From Sphingomicrobium marinum (GTDB taxonomy: Bacteria; Pseudomonadota; Alphaproteobacteria; Sphingomonadales; Sphingomonadaceae): a stretch of 64,000 bases of DNA. The notes under the pieces were generated by a model. That model searched no databases. It had not been told where the DNA came from and saw nothing but the letters and a program-made list of their open reading frames with translations. The position numbers were made by a program, and so were the translations under genes. Shown here piece by piece: positions 16,073 through 24,447 of this stretch. Every line of letters begins with the position of its first letter. The first letter of the stretch is position 1. The stretch lies in the NCBI RefSeq assembly GCF_026157105.1, contig NZ_JANPVQ010000001.1, positions 2,101,501 through 2,165,500 of the forward strand, given 5' to 3'.

Positions 16073-17625
16073 GCGACGCCGAACTAACAGCCGACACGCA
16101 CGCCGTCGCTGCAGTAGCGGACACTGCAGACGTTCGCCGCCTACACCCGCTGACGATCGTCACCAGCCTGGGCGGCATCATCAAGTCGGCATGGGGCGCG
16201 TTCGCCGCCGGTGCCTATTTCATCTATTCGGGACAGGAGTGGATTGCCGCGGCGCTGGTGGGCGCCGTCATCTTCTTCAACCTAGTCGAACCCATCCTGC
16301 GCTATTTTTCCTTTTCTTACCGCGTCGCCGATGACGAGCTGGAGATGCACAGCGGTATCTTGAACCGCAACCATCGTTCGATCCCCTTCGACCGGGTGCA
16401 GGATGTCAATATCGAACAGAACCCGATCGCGCGGCTCGTAGGGCTTGCGCGGGTCAAGCTGGAAACCGGAGCATCGGCCTCGGGCGGCGAAGAAGACGGC
16501 GTCATCGACAGCATCACGCTCGATCGCGCTAACGACCTGCGTGACCTGATCCGTCGCCACCGCGCCGGCGTGACGGCACCTACGCCGGCCGAAGCCGGGG
16601 CGCAGCCTATCGTCGAAACAGCAGACGAAAGCGAACCCGTCTTCTCGATGGATATCAAACGTCTCGCCCAGCTCAGCGTCTTCAACTTCTCTCTCGCCAT
16701 CGTCGGCGTGCTGTTCGGCCTCGCGCAGACTTATGGCGACGTACTTGGCATCGACCCCTTCTCGCAGCGCTTCTGGCGCGACATGCTGTCGCAAAGCGAA
16801 ACGTTGCAGGGCTTCGTGCTCGCCAACCAGTTTGTCACCGTGATTTTCGGGCTCCTGAGTTTTGTCTTTGTCGGCTTGCTGACCGGCGTCATCCGCACCG
16901 TGCCGCGTGACTGGGGGTTCCGGCTCAATCGAACCGAAACGGGTTTTCGGCGCCGCCGCGGCCTGTTCACCCTGACCGACGTTGTGATGCCACTCAAGCG
17001 CGTGCAGGCCGCCATCCGTGCCACCGGCCCCGTCCGCCGGGCGTTCGGGTTTGCCGAAATGAAACTACAAAGCCTTGCCCGCGAAAGCGCCAAGGTGGGC
17101 GATCACCTCATCGCCCCGCTCGCTACCCAATCGGAAACCGACGCTATCCTTGAGCAGATGGAATGGCGACCGCTCGAAGACAGCACCGATTGGCAGCGCC
17201 CGGCCAAAGCCTATTTCTGGATGGGGCTCCTCTGGCTGATCCCGATCCTCGCGCTTATCCTTGGAGGCCTCGCCGTCGCCGCGACGCAGCGCGAAGTACC
17301 GGGTTGGCTGTCCTTGCTCGCAATCGGCATCGTCGCTGTCATGGCGCTGGGCCACTATGTCGATTATCGCCGTCGCCGCCACCGCATCGATGGCGATCGC
17401 TTTCTTATCCGATCAGGCTGGTGGCGTCAGCGCCTCGTCATCCTGCCGCTGAAAAATATCCAAAGCGCCGACGTCGCCTACAACTTCATCAGCCGCGCCT
17501 TCGGCGTCGCCGACGTCAAGCTGGGCGTGGCGGGCGGTAGCGGCTTTTCCGCGCACGGCGTGGATTCGGTGCCCGCCGACGATGCCTACGCACTGCGCAA
17601 GAAGCTGCTCGAGGAAGCCGCCTGA
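16069..17625 (+). CDS. multi-bPH2 (YdbT-like) membrane protein
   Basis: The 518-aa partner of the preceding gene starts at GTG 16069 by a GTGA overlap. It contains three bPH2 repeats, each a PFDRVQDVNIEQNPIARLVGLA-type block (about residues 105, 308 and 460), separated by pairs of transmembrane helices. The third repeat reads LPLKNIQSADVAYNFISRAFGV. The YdbS-YdbT arrangement is conserved across phyla, but the biochemical role is not established. Its stop is shared with the recJ start (TGATG). Confidence 0.85.
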   Translation: MSDAELTADTHAVAAVADTADVRRLHPLTIVTSLGGIIKSAWGAFAAGAYFIYSGQEWIAAALVGAVIFFNLVEPILRYFSFSYRVADDELEMHSGILNRNHRSIPFDRVQDVNIEQNPIARLVGLARVKLETGASASGGEEDGVIDSITLDRANDLRDLIRRHRAGVTAPTPAEAGAQPIVETADESEPVFSMDIKRLAQLSVFNFSLAIVGVLFGLAQTYGDVLGIDPFSQRFWRDMLSQSETLQGFVLANQFVTVIFGLLSFVFVGLLTGVIRTVPRDWGFRLNRTETGFRRRRGLFTLTDVVMPLKRVQAAIRATGPVRRAFGFAEMKLQSLARESAKVGDHLIAPLATQSETDAILEQMEWRPLEDSTDWQRPAKAYFWMGLLWLIPILALILGGLAVAATQREVPGWLSLLAIGIVAVMALGHYVDYRRRRHRIDGDRFLIRSGWWRQRLVILPLKNIQSADVAYNFISRAFGVADVKLGVAGGSGFSAHGVDSVPADDAYALRKKLLEEAA

Positions 17626-19367
17626 TGTTCGAGGTATCCGAAAGCATCACCGGCCAGCCGTGGCGATGGCGTTATCCGGGCGGCGACAGCCTGGAGCGCG
17701 ATCTGACCGACCAGCTGCTACTGTCGCGCGGCGTCGACGAAGCAGACTTGCCGCGCGAACGCGATCCGCGCATCCGCGATTTCCTCCCCGATCCATCGGT
17801 TTTCGCCGACATGGACAAGGCCGCCGCGCGCATCGCCGATGCCATCGACGCGGGGGAGAAGATCGCGGTGTTCGGCGACTATGACGTCGATGGCGCGACC
17901 TCCGCGGCGCTCCTCACCCACCTCTTTCGCCGTCTCGGCACCGAGCCGATGATTTACATCCCCGATCGGCTGATGGAGGGCTACGGCCCGTCGGGCGCGG
18001 CGCTCGTCAAGCTGAAGGAACAGGGTGCCGATCTCGCCATCACGGTCGATTGCGGTGCGCAGGCCTTCGACGCGCTCGATGAAGCCGCCGCAGCGGGGCT
18101 CGAAGTGATCATTTGCGATCACCACCAGTGCGCGAGCAAACTGCCCACCGCGCACAGCGTCATCAATCCCAACCGGCTGGACGAGAGCGAGGAAGGCGCC
18201 GCCCACGGCCACCTTGCCGCGGTTGGCATGGCGTTCCTGCTCGGCGTGGCACTGCTGCGCGAACTGCGGGCCCGCGGCCGCTTCGTCAACGGCACGCCAG
18301 AACCCAGGATCATCGACCTGCTCGATCTGGTTGCGCTCGGCACCGTCGCCGATGTCGCCAAATTGCGCACCCTCAACCGCGCTTTCGTAACCCAAGGCCT
18401 CAAGGTGATGGCGAACGAGCGCAACATCGGCATGGCCGCGCTCGCACGTGCCGCCAGCCTCAACGGCGCGCCCAAATGCCGCGATCTCGGGTTTGCACTC
18501 GGTCCGCGTATCAATGCGGGCGGCCGCGTAGGCAAGTCCGAGTTGGGCGTGCGGCTCCTCACCACCAGCGATCCGGGCGAAGCCGAGGCCATCGCTGCCG
18601 AGCTCGACCGGCTGAACGAAGAACGCCGCGCCATAGAAAGCGCGGTAACCGAAGCCGCGATGGAGCAGGCCGAAGCGCAGCGCGATGCGCCCGTCATCGT
18701 CACGTCCGGCCCTGGCTGGCACCCGGGCGTGGTCGGCATCGTCGCCAGCCGCGTCAAGGAACGCTTCCACCGCCCCGCGCTGGTCATCGCCGAGGAAGAG
18801 GACGGCACCGGCAAGGGATCGGGCCGCTCGATCAACGGCGTCGACCTGGGCGCGGCGATACTGGCCGCCAAGGATGACGGGCTCCTCGTCGCCGGCGGCG
18901 GGCATGCCATGGCTGCAGGCGTGACGGTCGCGCCTGGCGGCATCGCGGCGCTGCGCGACTATCTTGCCAAGCGCATCGCCGATGACGTCGAGGCCGCGCT
19001 CGGCAATCGCGCGCTCCTGCTCGATGCCATGCTGGCGCCCGGCGGCGTCGCGGGGGCACTGTGCGACAAGATCGATCAGGCCGGCCCGTTCGGTGCCGGG
19101 TGGCCCGCCCCGCGGGTCGCGGTCGGCCCCGTCCGGCTGCACAATGTCAGCGTGGTGGGCAACGGCCATGTCCGCATGATCGCGCTGGGCGACGATCAGC
19201 GCCGTTTCAAGGCAATCGCCTTCCGCGCCGAGGACACGCCGCTTGGCCAGGCGCTGCTTGCCGCACGCGGCGATTCGCACTTCTGGCTGGCGGGCGTCAT
19301 CAAGCGCGACGACTGGACCGGCGGCGATGCCGCGGAAATGCACGTCGAAGACGCGGCTTACGCGTGA
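17625..19367 (+). CDS. recJ: single-stranded-DNA-specific exonuclease RecJ
   Basis: RecJ degrades ssDNA 5' to 3' in recombination, mismatch and base-excision repair. The 580-aa protein has the DHH-family motifs FGDYDVDG (83-90), the VDCGAQ block and CDHHQC (DHH at 165-167). Further on, GPRINAGGR and the DHHA1 glycine motif (SGRSINGVDLG then GGGHAMAAG) lead to a C-terminal OB fold. Its ATG overlaps the stop of the bPH2 gene by one base, which couples it to an apparently unrelated envelope pair. Confidence 0.95.
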   Translation: MFEVSESITGQPWRWRYPGGDSLERDLTDQLLLSRGVDEADLPRERDPRIRDFLPDPSVFADMDKAAARIADAIDAGEKIAVFGDYDVDGATSAALLTHLFRRLGTEPMIYIPDRLMEGYGPSGAALVKLKEQGADLAITVDCGAQAFDALDEAAAAGLEVIICDHHQCASKLPTAHSVINPNRLDESEEGAAHGHLAAVGMAFLLGVALLRELRARGRFVNGTPEPRIIDLLDLVALGTVADVAKLRTLNRAFVTQGLKVMANERNIGMAALARAASLNGAPKCRDLGFALGPRINAGGRVGKSELGVRLLTTSDPGEAEAIAAELDRLNEERRAIESAVTEAAMEQAEAQRDAPVIVTSGPGWHPGVVGIVASRVKERFHRPALVIAEEEDGTGKGSGRSINGVDLGAAILAAKDDGLLVAGGGHAMAAGVTVAPGGIAALRDYLAKRIADDVEAALGNRALLLDAMLAPGGVAGALCDKIDQAGPFGAGWPAPRVAVGPVRLHNVSVVGNGHVRMIALGDDQRRFKAIAFRAEDTPLGQALLAARGDSHFWLAGVIKRDDWTGGDAAEMHVEDAAYA

Positions 19368-19373
19368 ATCGGG

Positions 19374-19402
19374 TTGACGGGGAGCGCGCCTCTTACTAAT
19401 TG
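19374..19402 (+). promoter_or_regulatory. probable sigma-70 promoter of tRNA-Glu
   Basis: TTGACG (19374-19379) and TAATTG (19397-19402) are spaced 17 bases apart and end 19 bases before the tRNA. The position directly after the recJ stop makes a dedicated tRNA promoter plausible; the -10 match is moderate. Confidence 0.5.
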
Positions 19403-19421
19403 CGCCCGCACACCAACGTGT

Positions 19422-19497
19422 GGCCCCTTCGTCTAGCGGTCTAGGACGTCGCCCTTTCACGGCGAAAACACGGGTTCGAGTCCCGTAGGGGTCACCA
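19422..19497 (+). tRNA. tRNA-Glu (UUC anticodon)
   Basis: The 76-base gene folds as a cloverleaf. Acceptor arms GGCCCCT and AGGGGTC pair (one G-U), the anticodon stem-loop reads CGCCCTTTCACGGCG with anticodon TTC, and the T-arm is CGGGTTCGAGTCCCG. The 3' CCA is encoded (19495-19497). A terminator follows immediately, so it is monocistronic. Confidence 0.97.
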
Positions 19498-19507
19498 TTT
19501 CAACTAA

Positions 19508-19529
19508 GCCGCCTTCGGGCGGCTTTTTT
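19508..19529 (+). terminator. Rho-independent terminator after tRNA-Glu
   Basis: GCCGCC-TTCG-GGCGGC is a six-bp GC stem capped by a stable UUCG tetraloop, followed by six T (19524-19529). It separates the tRNA from the convergent iron ABC operon. The T-run is only on the plus side. Confidence 0.92.
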
Positions 19530-19549
19530 GTTGGAGCAATACCTGCCCG

Positions 19550-20578
19550 TCAGCCTACCGGCACCACCGTGGCGAGCGCGGGGTCGATGGCGACCGTCAC
19601 GCGCGTGCCCTCTGCCGGCGCTGCCGCCAGCCCCACCCGCGCCCGGCACCGCCTGCCGTCCTCCGCTTCCACGACGAGCTTCACCGCCGTGCCGAGAAAG
19701 TCGGCGCTGCGCACCAGATACGCGCCGCCTTTTTCGGGCAACACCGTCATCGCTTCGGGTCGCACCAGCGCATGCGCGATCGCACCTTCGGCAAGTCCCG
19801 CAGCGCTGACATCGCCGAACGGGGTCGCGAGCATGCCGCCGCGCACCGTGCCTTCGAACATGTTTACATCGCCGAGCAGACGCGCCGCATCATCGGAAAC
19901 AGGAGCGGCGTAGACCTCGCGCGGAGCCCCGCGCTGGACGATCCGGCCGTCGATCATCAGCGCCAGCTCGTCCGCCATGAACATCGCTTCTTCGGCGTCG
20001 TGGGTGACCAGCAGCACCGCCGCATCGACCGCGTGCAGCGCCTCGAGCGTCGTTTCGCGTAGCGACTGCCGCAGCCGCGTGTCGAGGCTAGAGAAGGCTT
20101 CGTCGAGCAAGATGGCAGCCGGTTCGCGCGCCATCGCTCGTGCCAATGCCACGCGCTGCTGTTCGCCGCCGGACAGCTCGTGCGGATAGGCATTGGCGCG
20201 CGCCACGAGATCGAGCGCCTCGAGCCGCGCCACCGCCGTATCGCGCTTGCCCGCACCGCTTAGCCCGAACATGACGTTGCCCAGCGCGGTCAGGTGCGGA
20301 AACAGCGCGAAGTCCTGAAAGACGATGCCGATGTCGCGTTTTTCGGGCGGCACCATGCGATCATCGCCCGAAAGAATTACGTCGCCGCGCCGGATCGTCC
20401 CGGCATCGACCGGCTCGAACCCCGCGAGCATCCGCAGCAAGGTCGATTTGCCGGCGCCCGAAGGCCCGAGGATGGCAGTGACCTTGCCGCGCTCGAGCCT
20501 GAGATCGACGCCGTCGACGACTGCCCGCTCGCCAAAGCACCGGACCAGCCCGTTCGCTTCGATCGCGGCCCCGTTCAC
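19550..20578 (-). CDS. fbpC: ferric iron ABC transporter ATPase (FbpC-like)
   Basis: This is the nucleotide-binding subunit of the importer encoded with the next two genes. From the GTG at 20578 (GTGA overlap with the permease stop) it is 342 aa. Walker A is GPSGAGKST (38-46), the signature LSGGEQ (135-140) and Walker B ILLDE (156-160). A C-terminal TOBE-like domain (from about residue 240) ends VTVAIDPALATVVPVG. Iron specificity is inferred from the binding protein and the Fur box. The frame is open upstream to 20614, but coupling favours 20578. Confidence 0.9.
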   Translation of the reverse strand: MNGAAIEANGLVRCFGERAVVDGVDLRLERGKVTAILGPSGAGKSTLLRMLAGFEPVDAGTIRRGDVILSGDDRMVPPEKRDIGIVFQDFALFPHLTALGNVMFGLSGAGKRDTAVARLEALDLVARANAYPHELSGGEQQRVALARAMAREPAAILLDEAFSSLDTRLRQSLRETTLEALHAVDAAVLLVTHDAEEAMFMADELALMIDGRIVQRGAPREVYAAPVSDDAARLLGDVNMFEGTVRGGMLATPFGDVSAAGLAEGAIAHALVRPEAMTVLPEKGGAYLVRSADFLGTAVKLVVEAEDGRRCRARVGLAAAPAEGTRVTVAIDPALATVVPVG

Positions 20579-22185
20579 GCTGTCACCTCTTGCCGCACGC
20601 GCCCCGCCAGCCACGCCACCAGCATCATCGCGGGCACGCCTAGCAGGACCAGCAGCAGCGACGGCAGTGCTGCCGAGGCCAGCCGCTCGTCAGAAGCATA
20701 GTTATGCGCCGTTACCGCCAGCGTATCGAGGTCGAACGGGCGCAAGATCATGGTCGCCGGTAATTCCTTCATCACCTCGACGAATACGAGCAGCGCTGCC
20801 GTGGCGATACCCCCGAGCGCAAGCGGCGCGTACACCTGCGTGAACACGCGCATTTTGCCGGCACCGAGCGAGCGTGCGGCCTGGTCGATCGACGGCGACA
20901 CGCGCGACAGGGCGCTATCGCACGGGCCGATCGCCGCTGCCGCGAAACGCGCCTGGTAGGCATAGAGCAAGGCGATCAGTCCGCCGCCCGCAAAGACCGG
21001 CGCCGCCGCGCCAAACAGCCCGTCGGATAGTTGCTGCAGCGTTGCGAACAGCGCGAGGATGCCGATGGCACCGACGGCACCCGGCACTGCATAGCCGGCT
21101 TGTGCTATACGCACCGCGGCGCGGCTGGGGGCATGGCCGGTGCGCAGGATCGTCGCCGCTGCCAGCCCGAGGATCGCGGCGATAAGCGCAGACGCGCCCG
21201 CCAGCATCACCGTCCCTTGCAATGCCGGCCAGACCGATCTTGCCGGTTGCACGTCGATGGCCATTCCCGCGAGATATGTCGTCGGCAACAACAGGCCGAG
21301 CGTCAGCGGCAGGAGGCACAGCAGCAGCGCGCCCATCCCCCCCGCCCCCGAAAGCCGCGGGCGGTGCACTGCGCCTTCGCGTCGACCCACGGCGCCAAAT
21401 CGCCGGCCGCGCCGCGCCAGCCGCTCGACACCCAGTGCCAATGCCGCTGCGAAAAGGAGGATGATGGCGAGCCGTGCCGCCGCCGCCGGATCACCGAACG
21501 AGCTCCACGCCCGTACGATCCCCACCGTCAACGTGGGTGCGCCCAAGAAATCGGCAACGCCGTAATCCGCCAGCACCTCCATCACCGCCAGCGCAACGCC
21601 GACAACAATCGCGGGGCGCGCCAGCGGTAATGCCGCGCGAAGAAAAGCGGCGACGGGCGAAGCACCAAGGCTCCGCGCCGCTTCCATCGCGCTCGCCCCC
21701 TGGCTTTCGAACGCTTGGCGCGCCAGCAGGAAGACATAGGGATAGAAGGTGATGGAAAAGACGAATGCTGCGCCCCAGATACCGCGCACCATCGGCAGCG
21801 CGTCAAGCGGCCCGCCTGCCGAGGTCATCGAGAACCACGCGTAAGCCGCAACATATGCGGGCATGGCGAGCGGCAATGCCATTGCCCAGCTGAGCACCCC
21901 GCGCCCGACAAAATGGTAGCGCGAAATAAGGAAGGCTGCCGGGACGCCCAGCGCAATGGTGCCGACCGCAGTCAGCCCGCCAAGCAGCGCAGAGTTGGCG
22001 ATATAGGTTGGAAGCTGCGTTTCGGCGAGGTGGCGCAAATGCGCGCTGTCGCCGCCCAGCGAGAAGCCAAGCAACGCGCCGAGCGGCGCCAGGAAGATCA
22101 ATGCAAGAAGGACGCCGCCCGGCGATGGTATCCATCCGCCGAAGCGACGCCCTGTCATGAAGTTATCGAGCGTGCCTACTGCCAT
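20575..22185 (-). CDS. fbpB: ferric iron ABC transporter permease, fused double-domain (FbpB-like)
   Basis: This 536-aa inner-membrane permease carries two BPD_transp_1 halves in one chain, with about twelve hydrophobic helices, as is usual for FbpB. EAA-loop-like segments are EAARSLGASPVAAFLRAALPLARP (first half, ~residue 164) and a DQAARSLGAGKMRVFTQVYAPLA loop in the second. The start at 22185 overlaps the end of the binding-protein gene by 10 bases; a Met at 22158 is possible. It couples to the ATPase by GTGA. Confidence 0.9.
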   Translation of the reverse strand: MAVGTLDNFMTGRRFGGWIPSPGGVLLALIFLAPLGALLGFSLGGDSAHLRHLAETQLPTYIANSALLGGLTAVGTIALGVPAAFLISRYHFVGRGVLSWAMALPLAMPAYVAAYAWFSMTSAGGPLDALPMVRGIWGAAFVFSITFYPYVFLLARQAFESQGASAMEAARSLGASPVAAFLRAALPLARPAIVVGVALAVMEVLADYGVADFLGAPTLTVGIVRAWSSFGDPAAAARLAIILLFAAALALGVERLARRGRRFGAVGRREGAVHRPRLSGAGGMGALLLCLLPLTLGLLLPTTYLAGMAIDVQPARSVWPALQGTVMLAGASALIAAILGLAAATILRTGHAPSRAAVRIAQAGYAVPGAVGAIGILALFATLQQLSDGLFGAAAPVFAGGGLIALLYAYQARFAAAAIGPCDSALSRVSPSIDQAARSLGAGKMRVFTQVYAPLALGGIATAALLVFVEVMKELPATMILRPFDLDTLAVTAHNYASDERLASAALPSLLLVLLGVPAMMLVAWLAGRVRQEVTA

Positions 22186-23204
22186 CCAACGCGGTCGAAG
22201 ATCTGCTGCGCTACGCCCTGGTTCACCCCATAGACATTCACGTTGAGCGGATCGGCCTCGTACTCGCCCATCTCGGCCAGCGCCGGGTTGGAGTAGGTGA
22301 CCGACGACACGACCGGATATTCACCCGTGAGGTCGGCGAAGAGGCGCTGCGAGGCATCGTTCATCGCATATTCGAGGAATTGGCGCGCCAGCTCGGGGTT
22401 GGGCGCGCTCTTGGCGACGCCGCCGCCCGAGATGTTGACATGCACCCCGCCATCGGCCTGCGGCCAGGCGACCTTGATCCCCGATACGTCTTCATTCTCG
22501 TCGACCATCATGCGGGCGAGATAATAGTGGTTCACCAGCGCGACATCGCATTCGCCAGCCTTAACGGCCTTGATCTGGTCGCTGTCACCGCCAACCGGAT
22601 CGCGGGCGAAGTTGGCCGTCACACCGCGCGCCCACTCCTCGGCTTGCGTTTCGCCCCAGCGTTCGACCAGCGCCGCCAGCAGCGAGATATTATAGATATT
22701 GCCCGAACTGCGCGCGCACACGCGGCCCTTGAATTGCGGGTCGGCGAGCGAGGCATAGCCTGTCAGCTGCGCAGGATCGACGCGATCTTCGGCGTAGACG
22801 ATTACGCGCGCACGCGTGGCGATGCCGTACCAATGGCCTTCAGGATGACGGAAATTCGCGGACACGCGATCGTTGAGCAGCGCGCTGTCGAGCGGCGCGA
22901 ACAGGCCCGCCTCGTCCGCGTTAAACAGGCGCCCCGCATCGACCGTGATTATCACGTCGGCGGCGCTACGTTCACCGTCGGCCTTCACGCGCTCGATCAG
23001 CAGGTCGCCTTCGGCTTCGACCACATTGACCTTGATGCCGGTGTCGCGTTCGAACGCTTCGTAGAGCGCATAATCGCTGTCATAATGACGCGCCGAATAG
23101 ATGGTCAGCGTCCGACCGTCGTCGTCCGTCTCGTTGCTCGCCTGCGTTCCGCAAGCCCCTAGAGTCAGCGCGACAGCTGCCGCGACCCAACCAAATTTAC
23201 GCAC
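22176..23204 (-). CDS. fbpA: ferric iron-binding lipoprotein (FbpA-like)
   Basis: This periplasmic solute-binding protein (342 aa) has a lipoprotein signal: LTLGAC lipobox, with Cys at about residue 18. The mature part starts TLTIYSARHYDSDYALYEAF, like FbpA/FutA. The adjacent tyrosines in VALVNHYYLARM correspond to the Fe(III)-coordinating Tyr pair. It is the first gene of the operon; a Fur-like palindrome lies 45 bases upstream of its ATG. A lipid anchor instead of free periplasmic FbpA is a minor deviation. Confidence 0.92.
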   Translation of the reverse strand: MRKFGWVAAAVALTLGACGTQASNETDDDGRTLTIYSARHYDSDYALYEAFERDTGIKVNVVEAEGDLLIERVKADGERSAADVIITVDAGRLFNADEAGLFAPLDSALLNDRVSANFRHPEGHWYGIATRARVIVYAEDRVDPAQLTGYASLADPQFKGRVCARSSGNIYNISLLAALVERWGETQAEEWARGVTANFARDPVGGDSDQIKAVKAGECDVALVNHYYLARMMVDENEDVSGIKVAWPQADGGVHVNISGGGVAKSAPNPELARQFLEYAMNDASQRLFADLTGEYPVVSSVTYSNPALAEMGEYEADPLNVNVYGVNQGVAQQIFDRVGWQ

Positions 23205-23248
23205 GCCTTTGCTCCTCGATTTCCTCGTTGGCGGAAACCGTATTCTAG

Positions 23249-23265
23249 TTGCGAATGATTTGCAA
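23249..23265. promoter_or_regulatory. Fur-box-like palindrome controlling fbpABC
   Basis: TTGCGAATGATTTGCAA is an inverted repeat (TTGCRAAT-N-ATTTGCAA, 7 of 8 matched pairs) of the alphaproteobacterial Fur type. On the minus strand a possible -10, TAGAAT (23247-23242), lies directly downstream. Fur bound here would therefore block the promoter of the iron importer when iron is plentiful. Confidence 0.7.
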
Positions 23266-23273
23266 TAACAGTT

Positions 23274-23627
23274 CTACCGCGTCTGTGCGGCCTTGGGTTC
23301 CACCAATAAATAGACGATCGTCGTCTCGCCGACATTGACGATTTCATGGCCCTCGGTGCCATCGTCCCAGGTCGAAAAGCCGGTCGGGAAGGTGACGGTG
23401 CGCGTCTCGCCGCCTTCGGTGATCCGCGCCGTCCCGCCAGACAGCGCGTAGCCGAAGTGCGGCGCATGGTAATGCAATTCATGCCCCACACCGGGCGCGA
23501 AGGTGCAGCGCAGGACGCGCTGCCTGGTGTCCTCATGCAGCTTCTCGCACACCGGTTTGCCTTCCCAACCCGCAGCCAACGGGTCTGGAAGCGCCGCAAC
23601 CAGTGCGAACGCCATCGATATGATCAT
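23274..23627 (-). CDS. secreted cupin-fold protein
   Basis: The 117-aa protein starts MIISMAFALVAALPDPLAA, a likely signal peptide, so it is probably periplasmic. The remaining single cupin domain has the metal-binding motif ELHYHAPHFGYALSGG, with two His and a third candidate ligand in EGHEIVN. Substrate is unknown. It follows the universal stress protein gene by 10 bases on the same strand, so it may be the last gene of the formaldehyde operon. The start at 23627 is preferred to 23735 because only it gives a signal peptide. Confidence 0.75.
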   Translation of the reverse strand: MIISMAFALVAALPDPLAAGWEGKPVCEKLHEDTRQRVLRCTFAPGVGHELHYHAPHFGYALSGGTARITEGGETRTVTFPTGFSTWDDGTEGHEIVNVGETTIVYLLVEPKAAQTR

Positions 23628-23637
23628 GTCAGTTTCC

Positions 23638-24447
23638 CTAGTGCGAAAGGACGAGCGCGATCGCGCTTTCTTCCAGAAGACGCTTGGTCGTGCCGCCGAA
23701 CAGGCGCTCGCGTAGCCGCGAATGCGAATATCCACCCATCACCATGAGCCCCGCGCCTTTTTCCTCGGCGAACTTGAGCAGCGCTCTGCTCACCAGCCCG
23801 TCGACTTCGGCGATGCGCGAATATTCGCCGTGCACATCTTCGCGCGACAGATATTCCAGCACCCGCGTCAGAGGGTAGAGGCCGGGCGGCACTTCTTCGC
23901 CATGTTCGGTGACCCGCACGACGTGCACCTCGCTTGCGAGTTTCAGGAGGCCCAGCGAATCGCGCACTGCCTTGGCCACTTCGAAACTGCCATCCCATGC
24001 GATGATCACCGGCCCCAATGGATCGACCCGGTGGCCGTTGCCGCCGGGCACGAGGATCGGCGACTCGGCACGGTGCAGAAGGTCGCCAAGCATCCGCACG
24101 CGCTGCGGCCCGTCACGACCAACGACGATCAGGTCGGACAACGCCGCGAGCGCGATGATCGTATCGGCGACGTCGCCTTCGACGCGGCGAAATTCCCACT
24201 CGACATCCTCATTGCCCATCTCCTTGCGGACCGCTGCTTCCAGTGCCTCTACGCCGGCAAGAAATTCGCGCTTCGCCGATCGGTCGCTGTCGATGCCGCC
24301 AAAGCTTTCGAGCGCGGCCAGGGTATCGTCCGAGACGACTTGGAGCACTTCGAGATGGGCATCGGTTGCGCGGGCGATCGCCAGCGCGTTTTCGAGCACC
24401 GAGCCAAGGTCATCATGGTTGTCGACGGGGACAAGGACGGATTTCAC
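23638..24447 (-). CDS. universal stress protein, tandem UspA domains
   Basis: The 269-aa length suggests two Usp domains. The first starts MKSVLVPVDNHDDLGSVLENALAIARATDAHLEVL. The second, from about residue 148 (GPVIIAWDGSFEVAKAV), ends with the ATP-binding signature GGYSHSRLRERLFGGTTKRLL. Such cytoplasmic proteins respond to stress or starvation. It overlaps fghA by ATGA (24444-24447), which places it in the formaldehyde-detoxification operon. Confidence 0.9.
   Translation of the reverse strand: MKSVLVPVDNHDDLGSVLENALAIARATDAHLEVLQVVSDDTLAALESFGGIDSDRSAKREFLAGVEALEAAVRKEMGNEDVEWEFRRVEGDVADTIIALAALSDLIVVGRDGPQRVRMLGDLLHRAESPILVPGGNGHRVDPLGPVIIAWDGSFEVAKAVRDSLGLLKLASEVHVVRVTEHGEEVPPGLYPLTRVLEYLSREDVHGEYSRIAEVDGLVSRALLKFAEEKGAGLMVMGGYSHSRLRERLFGGTTKRLLEESAIALVLSH

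Noticed and set aside
17718-19460. 580-codon open frame antisense to recJ
   Set aside because: It is entirely antisense to a strongly supported RecJ with intact catalytic motifs; long antisense frames are common in high-GC coding sequence with favourable codon phase. No protein signature is seen.
19498-19549. possible second convergent overlap between the tRNA and fbpC
   Set aside because: A UUCG-capped terminator with a T-run occupies the gap and there is no coding overlap, so it does not belong to the CTAG pattern.
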